The notes under the pieces: generated by a model
What the model was told of the DNA's origin: nothing
Database searches by the model: none
Seen by the model: the letters and a program-made list of their open reading frames with translations, nothing else
Assembly (NCBI GenBank): GCA_947497755.1
Contig: CANMHT010000005.1
Location: 124,001-188,000 of the forward strand
Length of the DNA: 64,000 nucleotides
Direction of reading: 5' to 3'
Origin: an uncultured Polaribacter sp.
GTDB taxonomy: Bacteria > Bacteroidota > Bacteroidia > Flavobacteriales > Flavobacteriaceae
Shown here: positions 8,320-17,290 of the stretch, piece by piece
How positions within the stretch are numbered: the first letter of the stretch is position 1
Layout of the letters: the number at the start of each line of letters is the position of its first letter
Position numbers and translations under genes: made by a program

Positions 8320-9519
8320 TTAGATTTGCTTGGTTATAGTTTTGGTTTTAAAAGGTTTTTTTTGAACAAAAGGTGTTGGTTCTATATAATTTAAAAAAGG
8401 CTTTAAAAACTTATTTGTAATTGATTTTTTATGACGAATGTAACAGGTTAAATCTTGTGGAATTGCACCTATAGAACTTTTTATCTCACTAGCTGTTCTT
8501 CCAAAATTAATGAGCTGTACCTTTTTATCAATTGCAATGTGAACATAATCATATAACATTCTTTGGTAGATGGCTAATTTTCTATTCAATTCATAATCGA
8601 TACCAACAAAATGTGCATCTAAAGAATTCTCATTAATTAAACCCGACATAAATCCAACAACTTTACCATCAAACCAATACGTTTTTAAGATATAATTATC
8701 GTCTAATTTGTTTTTTAAAGACATGTAGGTTTCCAAGTTAAAATCACCAAAGTTAAAATCAGCTTTTTCAGATACTTTTTTGTACAGTTTTGTAATTTCT
8801 GGTATCAGTGTTTTTATATTTTCTACATCAGCATCTTTACTAATTAAGCTTTCACTTAGAGTTAGTGCTCGTTTGGCTTTTACTCTAAACTTGGTTTTCA
8901 TAGCATCCAGATAATCCTGAAAATTATTCCATTCTGGATCTAAATTTAACACCATATTTGGCTCTACATGAAAAGAGTAATAGTTTAAATCATGAAGTTC
9001 ATCTGTAATTTCTAATGATTCTTTTATAAAGTCTTTGATGAGATAAATAGAAATATCTTTAACAAGAGTTTTATTAGAATTGGTCAAATGATTAATGGCT
9101 TTAGCCAAGTCTTTTATTATCTTTTGTTTGTTCTGATTTTCTTTGATAAAAACACCGTGTTCACCACTCACAAAAATATTACCACACACCAATAATTTAA
9201 TTGGTTTTAGTTTCGGAAAAAGCCCTAATTTTCTTCCAATACACTTTATTTTATGAAAGTTTTCATTTAAAGAATTCTCCACTTTATCTAATGGAAAATC
9301 GATAATTTGTACACTAGCAAAAGCCATTGCTTTTTTATTAGTATCAAGTAAAACGATGTAAGAAAATACAATCTGTGGATTATTTTTTTCTAAAGAGACT
9401 AAATAATCAGGATGAAAATAACAATTCTTAGCGCATTGTAATTCTTCCCAAATGGTTGAGGGAATATCTTTTACAGAAGAAAAAAAGAGTTCGGTATTTG
9501 TGTCTTTACAAAAAATCAA
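8320..9519 (-). CDS. GNAT / FemAB-like acyltransferase-fold protein
   Basis: A 399-residue cytosolic protein of the GNAT superfamily type often annotated near FemAB or peptidogalycan proteins. Two halves are visible: an N-terminal region (about 20-190), and a C-terminal acetyltransferase-like core (about 205-350) with the ILKTYWFDGKVVGFMSG strand pair, DAHFVGIDYELNR, and YQRMLYDYVHIAIDKKV helix followed by INFGRTASEIK. That last block resembles the aminoacyl- or acyl-acceptor region of FemAB proteins. The substrate is unknown. There is no ATG near the start; TTG at 9519 is the first usable start after the in-frame stop at 9538-9540, and ATT in the next codon is an alternative. A 7-of-8 -7 box (TACATTTT) lies at 9550-9557 on the minus strand. 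Confidence 0.7.
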   Translation of the reverse strand: MIFCKDTNTELFFSSVKDIPSTIWEELQCAKNCYFHPDYLVSLEKNNPQIVFSYIVLLDTNKKAMAFASVQIIDFPLDKVENSLNENFHKIKCIGRKLGLFPKLKPIKLLVCGNIFVSGEHGVFIKENQNKQKIIKDLAKAINHLTNSNKTLVKDISIYLIKDFIKESLEITDELHDLNYYSFHVEPNMVLNLDPEWNNFQDYLDAMKTKFRVKAKRALTLSESLISKDADVENIKTLIPEITKLYKKVSEKADFNFGDFNLETYMSLKNKLDDNYILKTYWFDGKVVGFMSGLINENSLDAHFVGIDYELNRKLAIYQRMLYDYVHIAIDKKVQLINFGRTASEIKSSIGAIPQDLTCYIRHKKSITNKFLKPFLNYIEPTPFVQKKPFKTKTITKQI

Positions 9520-9640
9520 AGGCGTAAAATATGTGTTTTAAAAATACAAAAAATGTATGGCTTGTAAAATATAATCTTTTCACAATTCTATTACGTAGGG
9601 CAATTGAATTAATTGTACATTTAAAGCAAATAAAAAGCAC

Positions 9641-10273
9641 ATGCAATCAGATTTTAATTTTAACTATGGACATTTATTTGAAAAGGAGTTATTGAACGAA
9701 ATTCTTTCTATTGGAGAATATAAAAAAGTACCTGAAGGAACTGAGTTGATAGATATAGGAAGTAGTATTAAATTTATGCCTTTGGTAATAAGTGGGGCAA
9801 TTAAAATTTTAAGAGAAGATGAAAATGGAGATGAATTGGTTTTGTATTTTATAGAACAAGGAGATACTTGTGCAATGACCATTACTTGCTGCTTAGGACA
9901 ATCTAAAAGTAAAATTAGAGCAGTAGCAGAAAGAGATACAGAAATCATTATGATTCCTGTTAAGATGATTGGAGAATGGATGAATAAATACCAAACATGG
10001 CAAAATTTTATACTACAAAGTTATCATGAAAGAATGCAAGAACTTTTAGAAGCCATAGATACGATTGCCTTTTTAAATATGGACGAACGTTTGCTTAAAT
10101 ATTTAAAAGACAAAGCAATGGTTAATAGAGATGAGGTAATTCAGGTAACTCATAAAGAAATTGCGAATGATTTACATACTTCAAGAGTCGTAATTTCACG
10201 TTTATTAAAATCTTTAGAAATTAAAGGAGAAATACAGTTGAATAGAAATCAAATTACGGTATTAAATTTATAA
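9641..10273 (+). CDS. Crp/Fnr family transcriptional regulator
   Basis: A 210-residue regulator. The cyclic-nucleotide-binding-type beta-roll covers about 12-125, a dimer helix about 125-150, and the winged HTH about 155-205 with recognition helix HTSRVVISRLLKSLE (168-182 approximately). The roll lacks the cAMP phosphate-binding motif of CRP. It carries a cysteine group instead, C77 and C83-C84, so a thiol-based or redox signal is plausible (inference). In the recognition helix the Glu that FNR uses to read TTGAT is replaced by Val, while the Ser-Arg pair is kept. That fits an altered half-site such as the GTAAC found in the two promoters just downstream. A 7-of-8 -7 box TACATTTA lies at 9616-9623. 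Confidence 0.9.
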   Translation: MQSDFNFNYGHLFEKELLNEILSIGEYKKVPEGTELIDIGSSIKFMPLVISGAIKILREDENGDELVLYFIEQGDTCAMTITCCLGQSKSKIRAVAERDTEIIMIPVKMIGEWMNKYQTWQNFILQSYHERMQELLEAIDTIAFLNMDERLLKYLKDKAMVNRDEVIQVTHKEIANDLHTSRVVISRLLKSLEIKGEIQLNRNQITVLNL

Positions 10274-10278
10274 GACTT

Positions 10279-10296
10279 CTGTAACTTTAGTTACAG
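10279..10296 (+). promoter_or_regulatory. Probable Crp/Fnr operator (site 1)
   Basis: Perfect dyad CTGTAAC-TTTA-GTTACAG, centred at 10287.5, with the FNR geometry of 5-bp half-sites and a 4-bp spacer. Its core GTAAC-N4-GTTAC recurs at 11324-11337. A -7 box TACTTTTA (10317-10324) starts 29.5 bases from the centre, which suits class II activation. A second, looser dyad AGTAA-N7-TTACT lies at 10304-10320. Confidence 0.7.
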
Positions 10297-10316
10297 TGCA
10301 ACTAGTAACTTGTTAT

Positions 10317-10324
10317 TACTTTTA
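10317..10324 (+). promoter_or_regulatory. -7 promoter box for haem lipoprotein-thioredoxin operon
   Basis: TACTTTTA matches TAnnTTTG in 7 of 8 positions. It lies 8 bases before the ATG at 10333 and at the same offset from the upstream dyad as in the TolC promoter. Confidence 0.5.
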
Positions 10325-10332
10325 CAATAAAA

Positions 10333-10893
10333 ATGAGAATTTTAATTGTAGTGATTGCTAGTCTTTTTATAGTTAGTTGTAAGCCAAAACTTACTGTTGA
10401 AGAAACAAAAATGTATCAAGAAAAGGGACTTCATTATGCCTTTTCTACAAAAGCAGTACTTGGCAAAAATTTGATGGGCACCATACAGTCTAAAGGAACA
10501 AATGAAGCGTTAAAGTTTTGTAATATAAAAGCACTTTATTTAACCGATAGTATGTCTAAAAACTTTAATGTAAATATTAAAAGAGTTTCAGATAAACCAA
10601 GAAATTTAAGCAATACTTCAAGTGCAATTGAGCAAGAGCAAATAAGTGTTTTTAAACAAAAATTAGCAGCAAATGAGGAAATTGAACCAGTGATAAAATC
10701 AACAAAAAAAGAAGTTCATTTTTACTATCCAATTATTACAAATCAGATGTGTTTGCAATGTCATGGCACCCCACAAAAAGAAATAAAACCAACTACTCTT
10801 TCTTTAATAAAAAAATTATATCCGAATGATAAAGCTCAAAACTATGGTGTAAATCAAGTAAGGGGAATTTGGAGCATTTCATTTAAAAAATAA
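10333..10893 (+). CDS. DUF3365 (Tll0287-like) haem-binding lipoprotein
   Basis: A 186-residue predicted lipoprotein with lipobox IVSC (Cys16). The body matches the DUF3365/Tll0287-like domain, with a single c-type haem motif CLQCH at residues 140-144 and the preceding FYYPIITNQM strand. Such domains are haem sensors or small periplasmic cytochromes. Here there is no kinase or methyl-accepting domain, so it is a stand-alone exported cytochrome-like protein. The first in a two-gene operon with thioredoxin (12-base gap), it sits behind a Crp/Fnr-type operator. A role in redox or reactive-sulfur/nitrogen handling is an inference from context. Confidence 0.82.
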   Translation: MRILIVVIASLFIVSCKPKLTVEETKMYQEKGLHYAFSTKAVLGKNLMGTIQSKGTNEALKFCNIKALYLTDSMSKNFNVNIKRVSDKPRNLSNTSSAIEQEQISVFKQKLAANEEIEPVIKSTKKEVHFYYPIITNQMCLQCHGTPQKEIKPTTLSLIKKLYPNDKAQNYGVNQVRGIWSISFKK

Positions 10894-10905
10894 AACTTTT
10901 CAGGC

Positions 10906-11202
10906 ATGAGCAAATTTTTAGAATTGATTCACAAAGACAGATTGGTATTAATAGATTTTTATGCAACTTGGTGCGGACCATGTAAAATGATGAACCCCAT
11001 TTTAAAGGAAGTAAAAGATAATGTTGGTGAGCAAGCAACAATTATTAAAATTGATGTAGATAAAAACCAATATTTAGCCAATCAATATAAAATAAAAGGA
11101 GTACCGACTTTACTTCTTTTTAAAAAAGGAGAACTATTATGGAGACAATCTGGAGTGGTTCAAAAACAACAGTTAATAGACTTAATTCAAACATATAAAT
11201 AA
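10906..11202 (+). CDS. Thioredoxin family protein
   Basis: A compact 98-residue thioredoxin with active site WCGPC (Cys23, Cys26) and a cis-proline loop GVPTLLLF near 65-72. It has no signal peptide, so it acts in the cytosol as a disulfide reductase. It follows the haem lipoprotein by 12 bases and is probably co-transcribed from the Crp/Fnr-type promoter. A strong terminator lies about 50 bases downstream. Confidence 0.93.
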   Translation: MSKFLELIHKDRLVLIDFYATWCGPCKMMNPILKEVKDNVGEQATIIKIDVDKNQYLANQYKIKGVPTLLLFKKGELLWRQSGVVQKQQLIDLIQTYK

Positions 11203-11253
11203 AAATCATTGGTTGATTGAGAGTAAGAGTTCTGTATGAATTCTGATTTCGTT

Positions 11254-11288
11254 AAAACATCTCTTGTATTTACTAGAGATGTTTTTTT
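11254..11288 (+). terminator. Intrinsic terminator after thioredoxin
   Basis: A perfect 10-bp stem, AAACATCTCT (11255-11264) with AGAGATGTTT (11275-11284), a 10-base loop and seven T residues at 11282-11288. It separates the lipoprotein-thioredoxin operon from the efflux operon. Confidence 0.88.
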
Positions 11289-11323
11289 ATGCTGTTATTT
11301 AGTTGATTAGCGAATTACTAGAC

Positions 11324-11337
11324 GTAACATAAGTTAC
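11324..11337 (+). promoter_or_regulatory. Probable Crp/Fnr operator (site 2)
   Basis: GTAAC-ATAA-GTTAC, centred at 11330.5, repeats the half-sites and spacer of site 1. The distance from centre to -7 box (29.5 bases) is also the same as at site 1. No TTTG -33 element is present, as expected for an activator-dependent promoter. Confidence 0.7.
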
Positions 11338-11359
11338 AAACTATTCTCTTTTCTGAACA

Positions 11360-11367
11360 TACATTTG
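11360..11367 (+). promoter_or_regulatory. -7 promoter box of RND efflux operon 1
   Basis: TACATTTG is an exact match to TAnnTTTG. It rules out the in-frame TTG at 11365, which lies inside the box, as the start of the TolC gene. Confidence 0.7.
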
Positions 11368-11385
11368 CATCAAATAAGTATTATA

Positions 11386-12705
11386 ATGAAACATATTTTT
11401 TTCGGAATCATTTTCGTTTTTTTTCAAGTTATAAGTATCCAAGCTCAAGAAGAAATTATGAGCATTTCTAAAGAAGAAGTATTGGAAAAAGTGAAAAAGA
11501 ACAATAGAAGTATTAAAATTTCTGAACAAGAATTAAATCAAGTAAAAGCAATGTTTTATCAAACAAACTCATTGTTTTTACCAAATATCGGAATTTCACA
11601 TACAGGTATTTCTACCACCAATCCACTAATGGCATTTGGATCTAAATTAAATCAAGGTATTTTAACTCAGAACGATTTTAACCCTGCTTTGTTAAATAAT
11701 CCATCATCTATTCAGAATTTTACTACTAAAGTTAGCATAGAACAACCTTTATTTAATTTGGATGGATTGTATCAAAGAAAAGCAATAAAATCACAATTAA
11801 AAGCAACAGAATTTAAAACCCAAAGAGCCAAAGAGTATATCTTTTTTGAAGCAGAAAAAGCCTATTATCAATTACAATTTGCTTATAAAATCATAGATGT
11901 TATAGAAGTGATAAAAAAAGCAACATTAGAAAATAAAAAGCTTATTACTTCATATTACAATCAAGGAATGCTTCAAAAATCAGATGTTTTAGAGGTAGAG
12001 CTTAAGGTTTTAGAAATTGAAAATCAGTTACAGTTTGCCAAAAGTAATTTACAAAACGCATCTCATTACCTATTGTTTTTTATGGGAGATAAAAGTACTA
12101 AAACCCTGCATCCATCTACTAGTTTAGAACTGATTTCATTAAACAATAATATACAAAGTGTATCAAAAAATAGAGCAGATATTAAAGCTTTAACCGCAGC
12201 TACAAACGCGTATAAAATGATGCATCAATCAGAAAAAAGTAACTATTTACCTCGGTTAAATGCTTTTGGGAGCTATGAAGTAAATAGTAACAAGCTTTTT
12301 AATAGCGGAACTTCTGGTTACTTGTTAGGTTTTCAATTACAATGGAATGTTTTTAATGGGTTTAAAAGAGTTGGAAAAATTCAAAAAAGCAAAGCTCAAT
12401 TCAAAAAAGCAACTTTAGAATTAGAAGAACATGTTTCTAAAAGTAAACTAGAATACCAAAAGGCAATCCGAAATTTTGCAGACATTCAACATAAACTAAC
12501 ACTCTCAAAAAAAGCAGTAAGTCAATCTAAAGAAGCCTTAAGAATAAAGAAAAATAGATTTAAACAAGGTTTAGAAAAAACAACAGATTTACTACAATCA
12601 GAAGCCTTGTATGCTCAAAAGTTATTAATGTATTACCAAGCCATTTTAGAGTTTAATACCTCACAAACGTATCTAAACTTTTTAAACACAGCACAATCGT
12701 TTTAA
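11386..12705 (+). CDS. TolC family outer membrane efflux protein (system 1)
   Basis: A 439-residue outer membrane factor. After a signal peptide (MKHIFFGIIFVFFQVISIQAQ) it shows the two internally repeated coiled-coil/beta halves of the family: long Lys/Glu/Gln-rich helices around 50-220 and 240-430, and YNQGMLQKSDVLEVELKVL and NRFKQGLEKTTDLLQSEALY motifs (cited in pieces, near 183-200 and 390-408). TolC trimers form the exit duct of tripartite pumps. It is the first gene of a TolC-adaptor-RND-DUF2892 operon behind a Crp/Fnr-type operator. The ATG at 11386 is used because the earlier in-frame TTG lies inside the -7 promoter box. Confidence 0.9.
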   Translation: MKHIFFGIIFVFFQVISIQAQEEIMSISKEEVLEKVKKNNRSIKISEQELNQVKAMFYQTNSLFLPNIGISHTGISTTNPLMAFGSKLNQGILTQNDFNPALLNNPSSIQNFTTKVSIEQPLFNLDGLYQRKAIKSQLKATEFKTQRAKEYIFFEAEKAYYQLQFAYKIIDVIEVIKKATLENKKLITSYYNQGMLQKSDVLEVELKVLEIENQLQFAKSNLQNASHYLLFFMGDKSTKTLHPSTSLELISLNNNIQSVSKNRADIKALTAATNAYKMMHQSEKSNYLPRLNAFGSYEVNSNKLFNSGTSGYLLGFQLQWNVFNGFKRVGKIQKSKAQFKKATLELEEHVSKSKLEYQKAIRNFADIQHKLTLSKKAVSQSKEALRIKKNRFKQGLEKTTDLLQSEALYAQKLLMYYQAILEFNTSQTYLNFLNTAQSF

Positions 12706-12757
12706 TGTGCTAATAATCATTCAATGAAAGCCATAAATGGCAAAAAATTAAAACCAA

Positions 12758-13834
12758 ATGAAAAATAGAATCAAAATAGCCAGCATTTTAACCGTTTTAT
12801 TTATTGCTGGATGTAAAAATACACCAGAAGCACAAGTAACTTCTTCTATAGAGACTATACCCGTTAAAGTGGCGAAAGTTTCTTCAAATAAAGCTCCGTT
12901 TTTCTTGAGTTCAAGCGGAAAAGTTGTTGCAGAACATCAGGCAAATATTACTACTAGAATTATGGGATATGTTAACAAAATTCATGTAAAAACTGGGAGT
13001 AAAGTAGTAAAAGATCAGTTGTTAATAGAGATAAGTAATAATGATTTACAGGCAAAAAAGCAACAAGCTTTAGCTAAGGTAGCACAAGCAACAGCAGTAT
13101 TTAACAATTCAAAAAAAGATCTGAATAGGTTTAAACAATTGTTTAAAGAGAACAGTGCTTCTCAAAAAGAGTTAGAAAATATTACTGCACAATACAAAGT
13201 ATCTGAAGCCAATTTGCATGCTGCGAAAGAACTATTGAACGAGGTAAATGCACAGTTCCATTATTTTCAAATAAAAGCACCTTTTGATGGTGTTATTGTC
13301 AATAAGTTTATTGAAGAAGGGAATATGGCAAACCCAGGAGTACAATTACTTTCTATAGAAAATACAACCAAAGTAAAAATAGAGACAAGGGTTTCTGAAC
13401 AGTTTATTTCCTCTATAAAAAAAGGACAAAAAGTAAATGTATTAATCAATGCAATTAATAAGCAGTTTAACGGAATAATCTCTGAAGTAAGTAATTCATC
13501 TGTAAATACAGGCGGGCAATTTTTAGTGAGTGTTTTACTAGATAAAAAACAAGCTTCTGTCCTTTCTGGAATGTTTGCTACAGTACGTTTTTTATCAGAA
13601 GACAAAACGACAACAAATAGTATTTATATTCCAGAAAAAGCAATTATTAAACGAGGGCAGCTGTGTGGTGTTTATACAATTAGTAGTAGAAACACAGCTA
13701 TTTTAAGATGGCTTCGTTTGGGTAAAAAACAAGGAGAAAATGTTGAGGTAATTTCTGGATTAACGAAAGGAGAAAGTTATATAATTTCTTCTCAAAGTAA
13801 ATTGTTTAACGGAGCAAAAATAACTGTTCAATAA
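12758..13834 (+). CDS. RND efflux periplasmic adaptor (MFP), lipoprotein (system 1)
   Basis: A 358-residue membrane fusion protein with lipobox AGC (Cys19). The lipoyl halves (near 55-95 and 165-200, with FFLSSSGKVVAEHQ and FDGVIVNKFIEEGNMANPG) flank an alpha-hairpin (about 95-160). Beta-barrel and membrane-proximal domains follow (about 205-358). It links the inner membrane RND pump to TolC. The gene lies 52 bases after the TolC gene and 11 bases before the pump gene, so the three are one transcription unit. Confidence 0.92.
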   Translation: MKNRIKIASILTVLFIAGCKNTPEAQVTSSIETIPVKVAKVSSNKAPFFLSSSGKVVAEHQANITTRIMGYVNKIHVKTGSKVVKDQLLIEISNNDLQAKKQQALAKVAQATAVFNNSKKDLNRFKQLFKENSASQKELENITAQYKVSEANLHAAKELLNEVNAQFHYFQIKAPFDGVIVNKFIEEGNMANPGVQLLSIENTTKVKIETRVSEQFISSIKKGQKVNVLINAINKQFNGIISEVSNSSVNTGGQFLVSVLLDKKQASVLSGMFATVRFLSEDKTTTNSIYIPEKAIIKRGQLCGVYTISSRNTAILRWLRLGKKQGENVEVISGLTKGESYIISSQSKLFNGAKITVQ

Positions 13835-13845
13835 AGAAAAATAAG

Positions 13846-16800
13846 ATGAAAGAAGGCTTTGCTGGCAAAATAGCCAAAGTATTTATTGGGTCTAAACTTA
13901 CCGTGTTGTTAATGGTAATGTTTATGGTGATTGGAGTATACAGTTCTTATTTGATTCCGAGAGAAGAAGAACCACAGATTGATGTGCCAATGGCAGATAT
14001 TTTTGTAGGGTATCCTGGAGCAAGTCCAAAAGAAGTAGAAAATAGAGTCATCAAACCTTTAGAAAAGTTAATTTCTAATATCAAAGGAGTAGAGTATGTG
14101 TATTCTACTTCGATGAAAGAAAAAGGGATGGTAATTGTACAGTTTTATGTTGGAGAAGATATTGAACGATCTTTTGTAAAACTTTACAATGAGATAAACA
14201 AACATATGGATCAAATGCCTAAAGGTGTAACAATGCCTTTGGTAAAAACAAGAGCAATTGATGATGTACCTATTTTAGGATTGACTTTATGGAGTGAAAA
14301 TTATGATGATTATCAAATTAGACAGATATCAGAAGAGTTAACCAATGAAATAGAAAAGATTAACGATGTAGCAATTACTAAAAAAATTGGAGGAAGAAAC
14401 AGGCAATTACGTATTGTTTTAGACAAAAATAAAATGGGAGAAAATGGCTTAGATTTTTTAAGTGTTTCTCAAATGATACAAGCTAATAATTCTCAATTAA
14501 TGGCAGGTCGTTTTAATAAAAACGACAAAGAATTTATCATCAATACGGGTAATTTTTTAAGTTCTGTAGAAGATGTTGAGCGTTTAATTGTTGGTACTTA
14601 TAAAAATCAACCTGTTTATTTAAAACAAATTGCTAGTATTATCGATGGCCCAGAAATTTCTAAAGATTATGTTTCTTTTGGTTTTGGAAAAGCAACGAAT
14701 ACAGATTCAAATTATCAATCAGAATACCCAGCAGTTACTATTTCTATAGCAAAAAGAAAAGGTGCAGATGCAATGAAAATTGCTGATGTAACCTTAGCAA
14801 AAATTGAACACCTAAAGAAGACACTAATTCCAGATGATGTACAAGTAACGGTTACCAGAAATTATGGAGAAACAGCATCACAAAAAGTATCAGAACTATT
14901 GATGCATTTATTTGGTGCTATTGTTGCCGTGACTTTAGTTGTGATGTTGGCTATGGGATGGCGAGGAGGTTTGGTTGTATTCTTATCAGTGCCAATTACT
15001 TTTGCACTAACCTTGCTAAGTTATTATATGTTAGATTATACCTTAAACAGAATCACGCTGTTTGCTTTGGTATTTGTAACAGGAATTGTAGTAGACGATT
15101 CTATCATTATTGCAGAGAATATGCATCGTCATTTTAAAATGAAAACGATGCCTTTTAAAGAAGCAGCATTGTTTGCTATCAATGAAGTGGGAAATCCAAC
15201 CATTTTAGCAACATTTACCGTGATTGCTTCAGTGTTGCCAATGGCATTTGTTTCTGGATTGATGGGGCCTTACATGAGTCCGATGCCTATTGGAGCTTCT
15301 ATTGCCATGATATTATCTCTATTTGTTGCTTTAACTATTACCCCTTATTTGGGAGTCATTTTCTTACGAGAAAAAGATAAAAAGCAGCATAAAGAACAGG
15401 AAACAAAAAAGGCAATTTCAACTTCTTTCATTTATAAAATGTATGAGAAGTTAGAAAAACCATTAATTGAAAATAAATTAAAACGAAATATATTTTTAGG
15501 CACTACATTTTTATTGCTGTTTGGGTCTATGAGTTTGTTTTTTACGAATTCTGTTGCAGTAAAAATGTTGCCTTTTGATAATAAAAATGAGTTTCAGGTG
15601 GTCATAGACATGCCAGAAGGAACGACTTTAGAGAGAACAGCTGTAGTAGCTAAAGAGATTGGACAATTTATAGCCACCAGAAAAGAAGTTGTAAACTACC
15701 AAAGCTATGTAGGTACCTCAGCTCCAATTACATTTAATGGTTTGGTGCGTCATTATGATTTACGTGGTGGAAGCAATATGGCAGATATTCAGGTGAATTT
15801 AATTGATAAACATGAGAGAACAGCTCAAAGTCACGAAATTGCTAGCTTGTTTAGACCAGAAATTCAGAAAATTGCCAAAAAGTACAATGCCAATGTAAAA
15901 ATTGTAGAAGTACCGCCAGGGCCTCCTGTCTTATCAACTATTGTTGCAGAAATTTATGGACCAGATTATCAGGAGCAAATAAAAATAGGAAAAGCAGTAC
16001 AGCAAATTTTAAAGAACACTAATGATGTAGTTGATGTAGATTGGATGGTGGAAGATGATCAAACCGAATACAATTTTAGCATTAATAAAGAAAAAGCAAT
16101 GTTGTATGGGGTAGCTCCAGCCCAGATTAGCCAAACAATACATATGGCAATGTCTAACCAAGCTATTGCTAATTTATATGCAGAAGAAGCTTCGAGTCAG
16201 GTAGGTTTAGTATTGTCTTTAGATGAAAAAGAAAAAACATCTATTGAAGAAATTGCCCAATTAAAAGTGCGTTCCAAAAAAGGAAATATGGTGCCAATTA
16301 TTGATCTAATTTCTATTGAAGAAAAGACTGCTCCAAAGAGTATTTATAGAAAAAATCAAAAGCGAGTAGTGTATGTTTTGGCTGATATGGCAGGAAAATT
16401 AGAAAGTCCGGCGTATGCTATTTTAGGAATCGATAAAAAATTAAAAGAAATAGTCCTTCCGAAAGGTTATACATTGAATGAGTTGTATTTGAATCAACCA
16501 GAATTAGAAGATGATTATACGATAAAATGGGATGGAGAATGGCAAATTACTTTAGAAGTTTTTAAAGATTTAGGAGCTGCTTTTTTAGGAGCAATAGTCA
16601 TTATTTACATTTTAATTGTAGGTTGGTTTGAGAACTTTAAAGCGCCTTTTGTAATGATGGTTGCTATTCCATTGTCTATGATTGGAATCATTTTAGGTCA
16701 CTGGATGATGGGAGCATATTTTACAGCAACTTCTTTTATTGGTATGATTGCATTGGCGGGAATTATGGTTCGAAACTCTGTACTATTAATCGATTTTGTT

Positions 16801-17043
16801 AATCTTAGATTGGAAGAAGGAGTTCCTTTAAAACAAGCAGTAATAGAAGCAGGAGCCGTAAGAACCACACCAATTTTGTTAACAGCAGGAACCGTGGTTA
16901 TAGGTGCTTTTGTTATCCTTTTTGATCCAATTTTCCAAGGGTTAGCGATTTCATTAATGGGAGGAACGATTGCTTCTACCATACTAACCTTATTAGTTGT
17001 ACCCCTTGTATATTATTTAATAGAAAAGAAAAAACATAAGTAA
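13846..17043 (+). CDS. RND efflux permease (system 1)
   Basis: A 1065-residue AcrB/MexF-type inner membrane pump with 12 predicted membrane helices in two halves and two large periplasmic loops (about 40-340 and 570-880). The proton-relay Asp pair is in helix 4 (GIVVDDSIIIAENMHR, near 420). Sequence features favour the HAE-like drug/small-molecule branch over CusA metal pumps, since no methionine ladder is apparent, but the substrate is unknown. Together with the haem lipoprotein, thioredoxin and DUF2892 protein it probably responds to a redox or sulfur-type signal rather than to a drug. The DUF2892 gene follows after 1 base. Confidence 0.93.
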   Translation: MKEGFAGKIAKVFIGSKLTVLLMVMFMVIGVYSSYLIPREEEPQIDVPMADIFVGYPGASPKEVENRVIKPLEKLISNIKGVEYVYSTSMKEKGMVIVQFYVGEDIERSFVKLYNEINKHMDQMPKGVTMPLVKTRAIDDVPILGLTLWSENYDDYQIRQISEELTNEIEKINDVAITKKIGGRNRQLRIVLDKNKMGENGLDFLSVSQMIQANNSQLMAGRFNKNDKEFIINTGNFLSSVEDVERLIVGTYKNQPVYLKQIASIIDGPEISKDYVSFGFGKATNTDSNYQSEYPAVTISIAKRKGADAMKIADVTLAKIEHLKKTLIPDDVQVTVTRNYGETASQKVSELLMHLFGAIVAVTLVVMLAMGWRGGLVVFLSVPITFALTLLSYYMLDYTLNRITLFALVFVTGIVVDDSIIIAENMHRHFKMKTMPFKEAALFAINEVGNPTILATFTVIASVLPMAFVSGLMGPYMSPMPIGASIAMILSLFVALTITPYLGVIFLREKDKKQHKEQETKKAISTSFIYKMYEKLEKPLIENKLKRNIFLGTTFLLLFGSMSLFFTNSVAVKMLPFDNKNEFQVVIDMPEGTTLERTAVVAKEIGQFIATRKEVVNYQSYVGTSAPITFNGLVRHYDLRGGSNMADIQVNLIDKHERTAQSHEIASLFRPEIQKIAKKYNANVKIVEVPPGPPVLSTIVAEIYGPDYQEQIKIGKAVQQILKNTNDVVDVDWMVEDDQTEYNFSINKEKAMLYGVAPAQISQTIHMAMSNQAIANLYAEEASSQVGLVLSLDEKEKTSIEEIAQLKVRSKKGNMVPIIDLISIEEKTAPKSIYRKNQKRVVYVLADMAGKLESPAYAILGIDKKLKEIVLPKGYTLNELYLNQPELEDDYTIKWDGEWQITLEVFKDLGAAFLGAIVIIYILIVGWFENFKAPFVMMVAIPLSMIGIILGHWMMGAYFTATSFIGMIALAGIMVRNSVLLIDFVNLRLEEGVPLKQAVIEAGAVRTTPILLTAGTVVIGAFVILFDPIFQGLAISLMGGTIASTILTLLVVPLVYYLIEKKKHK

Positions 17044-17044
17044 C

Positions 17045-17233
17045 ATGAGAAATAGATTAATTAGAGGAATTGCTGGAGTATTTATTTTAACCAGTTTATT
17101 GTTAGCTATTTATATAAATATAAATTGGCTTTGGTTTACCGCTTTTGTTGGCGCCAACTTATTGCAATCTTCTATCACCCAATGGTGTTTGTTAGAAGAT
17201 ATATTAGAAAAAGTATTTAAAGTTAAAAATTGA
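17045..17233 (+). CDS. DUF2892 family small membrane protein
   Basis: A 62-residue protein with two membrane segments (about 5-25 and 27-42) and the family signature GANLLQSSITQWCLLEDIL (near 36-54). DUF2892 domains are often fused to or encoded beside rhodanese and other sulfur-transfer proteins (family knowledge). It begins one base after the stop of the RND pump and closes the operon. The conserved Cys at about 48 could bind a persulfide, which is an inference from the family. Confidence 0.82.
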   Translation: MRNRLIRGIAGVFILTSLLLAIYININWLWFTAFVGANLLQSSITQWCLLEDILEKVFKVKN

Positions 17234-17290
17234 TAAATATCATATTTTAACTTGTAGATCCTTTATAATTTTACCTAAAAATAGAAAGAT

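Noticed and set aside
11365..11385. TTG start seven codons upstream of the TolC gene
   Set aside because: The codon lies inside the TACATTTG promoter box, so it cannot be in the transcript.
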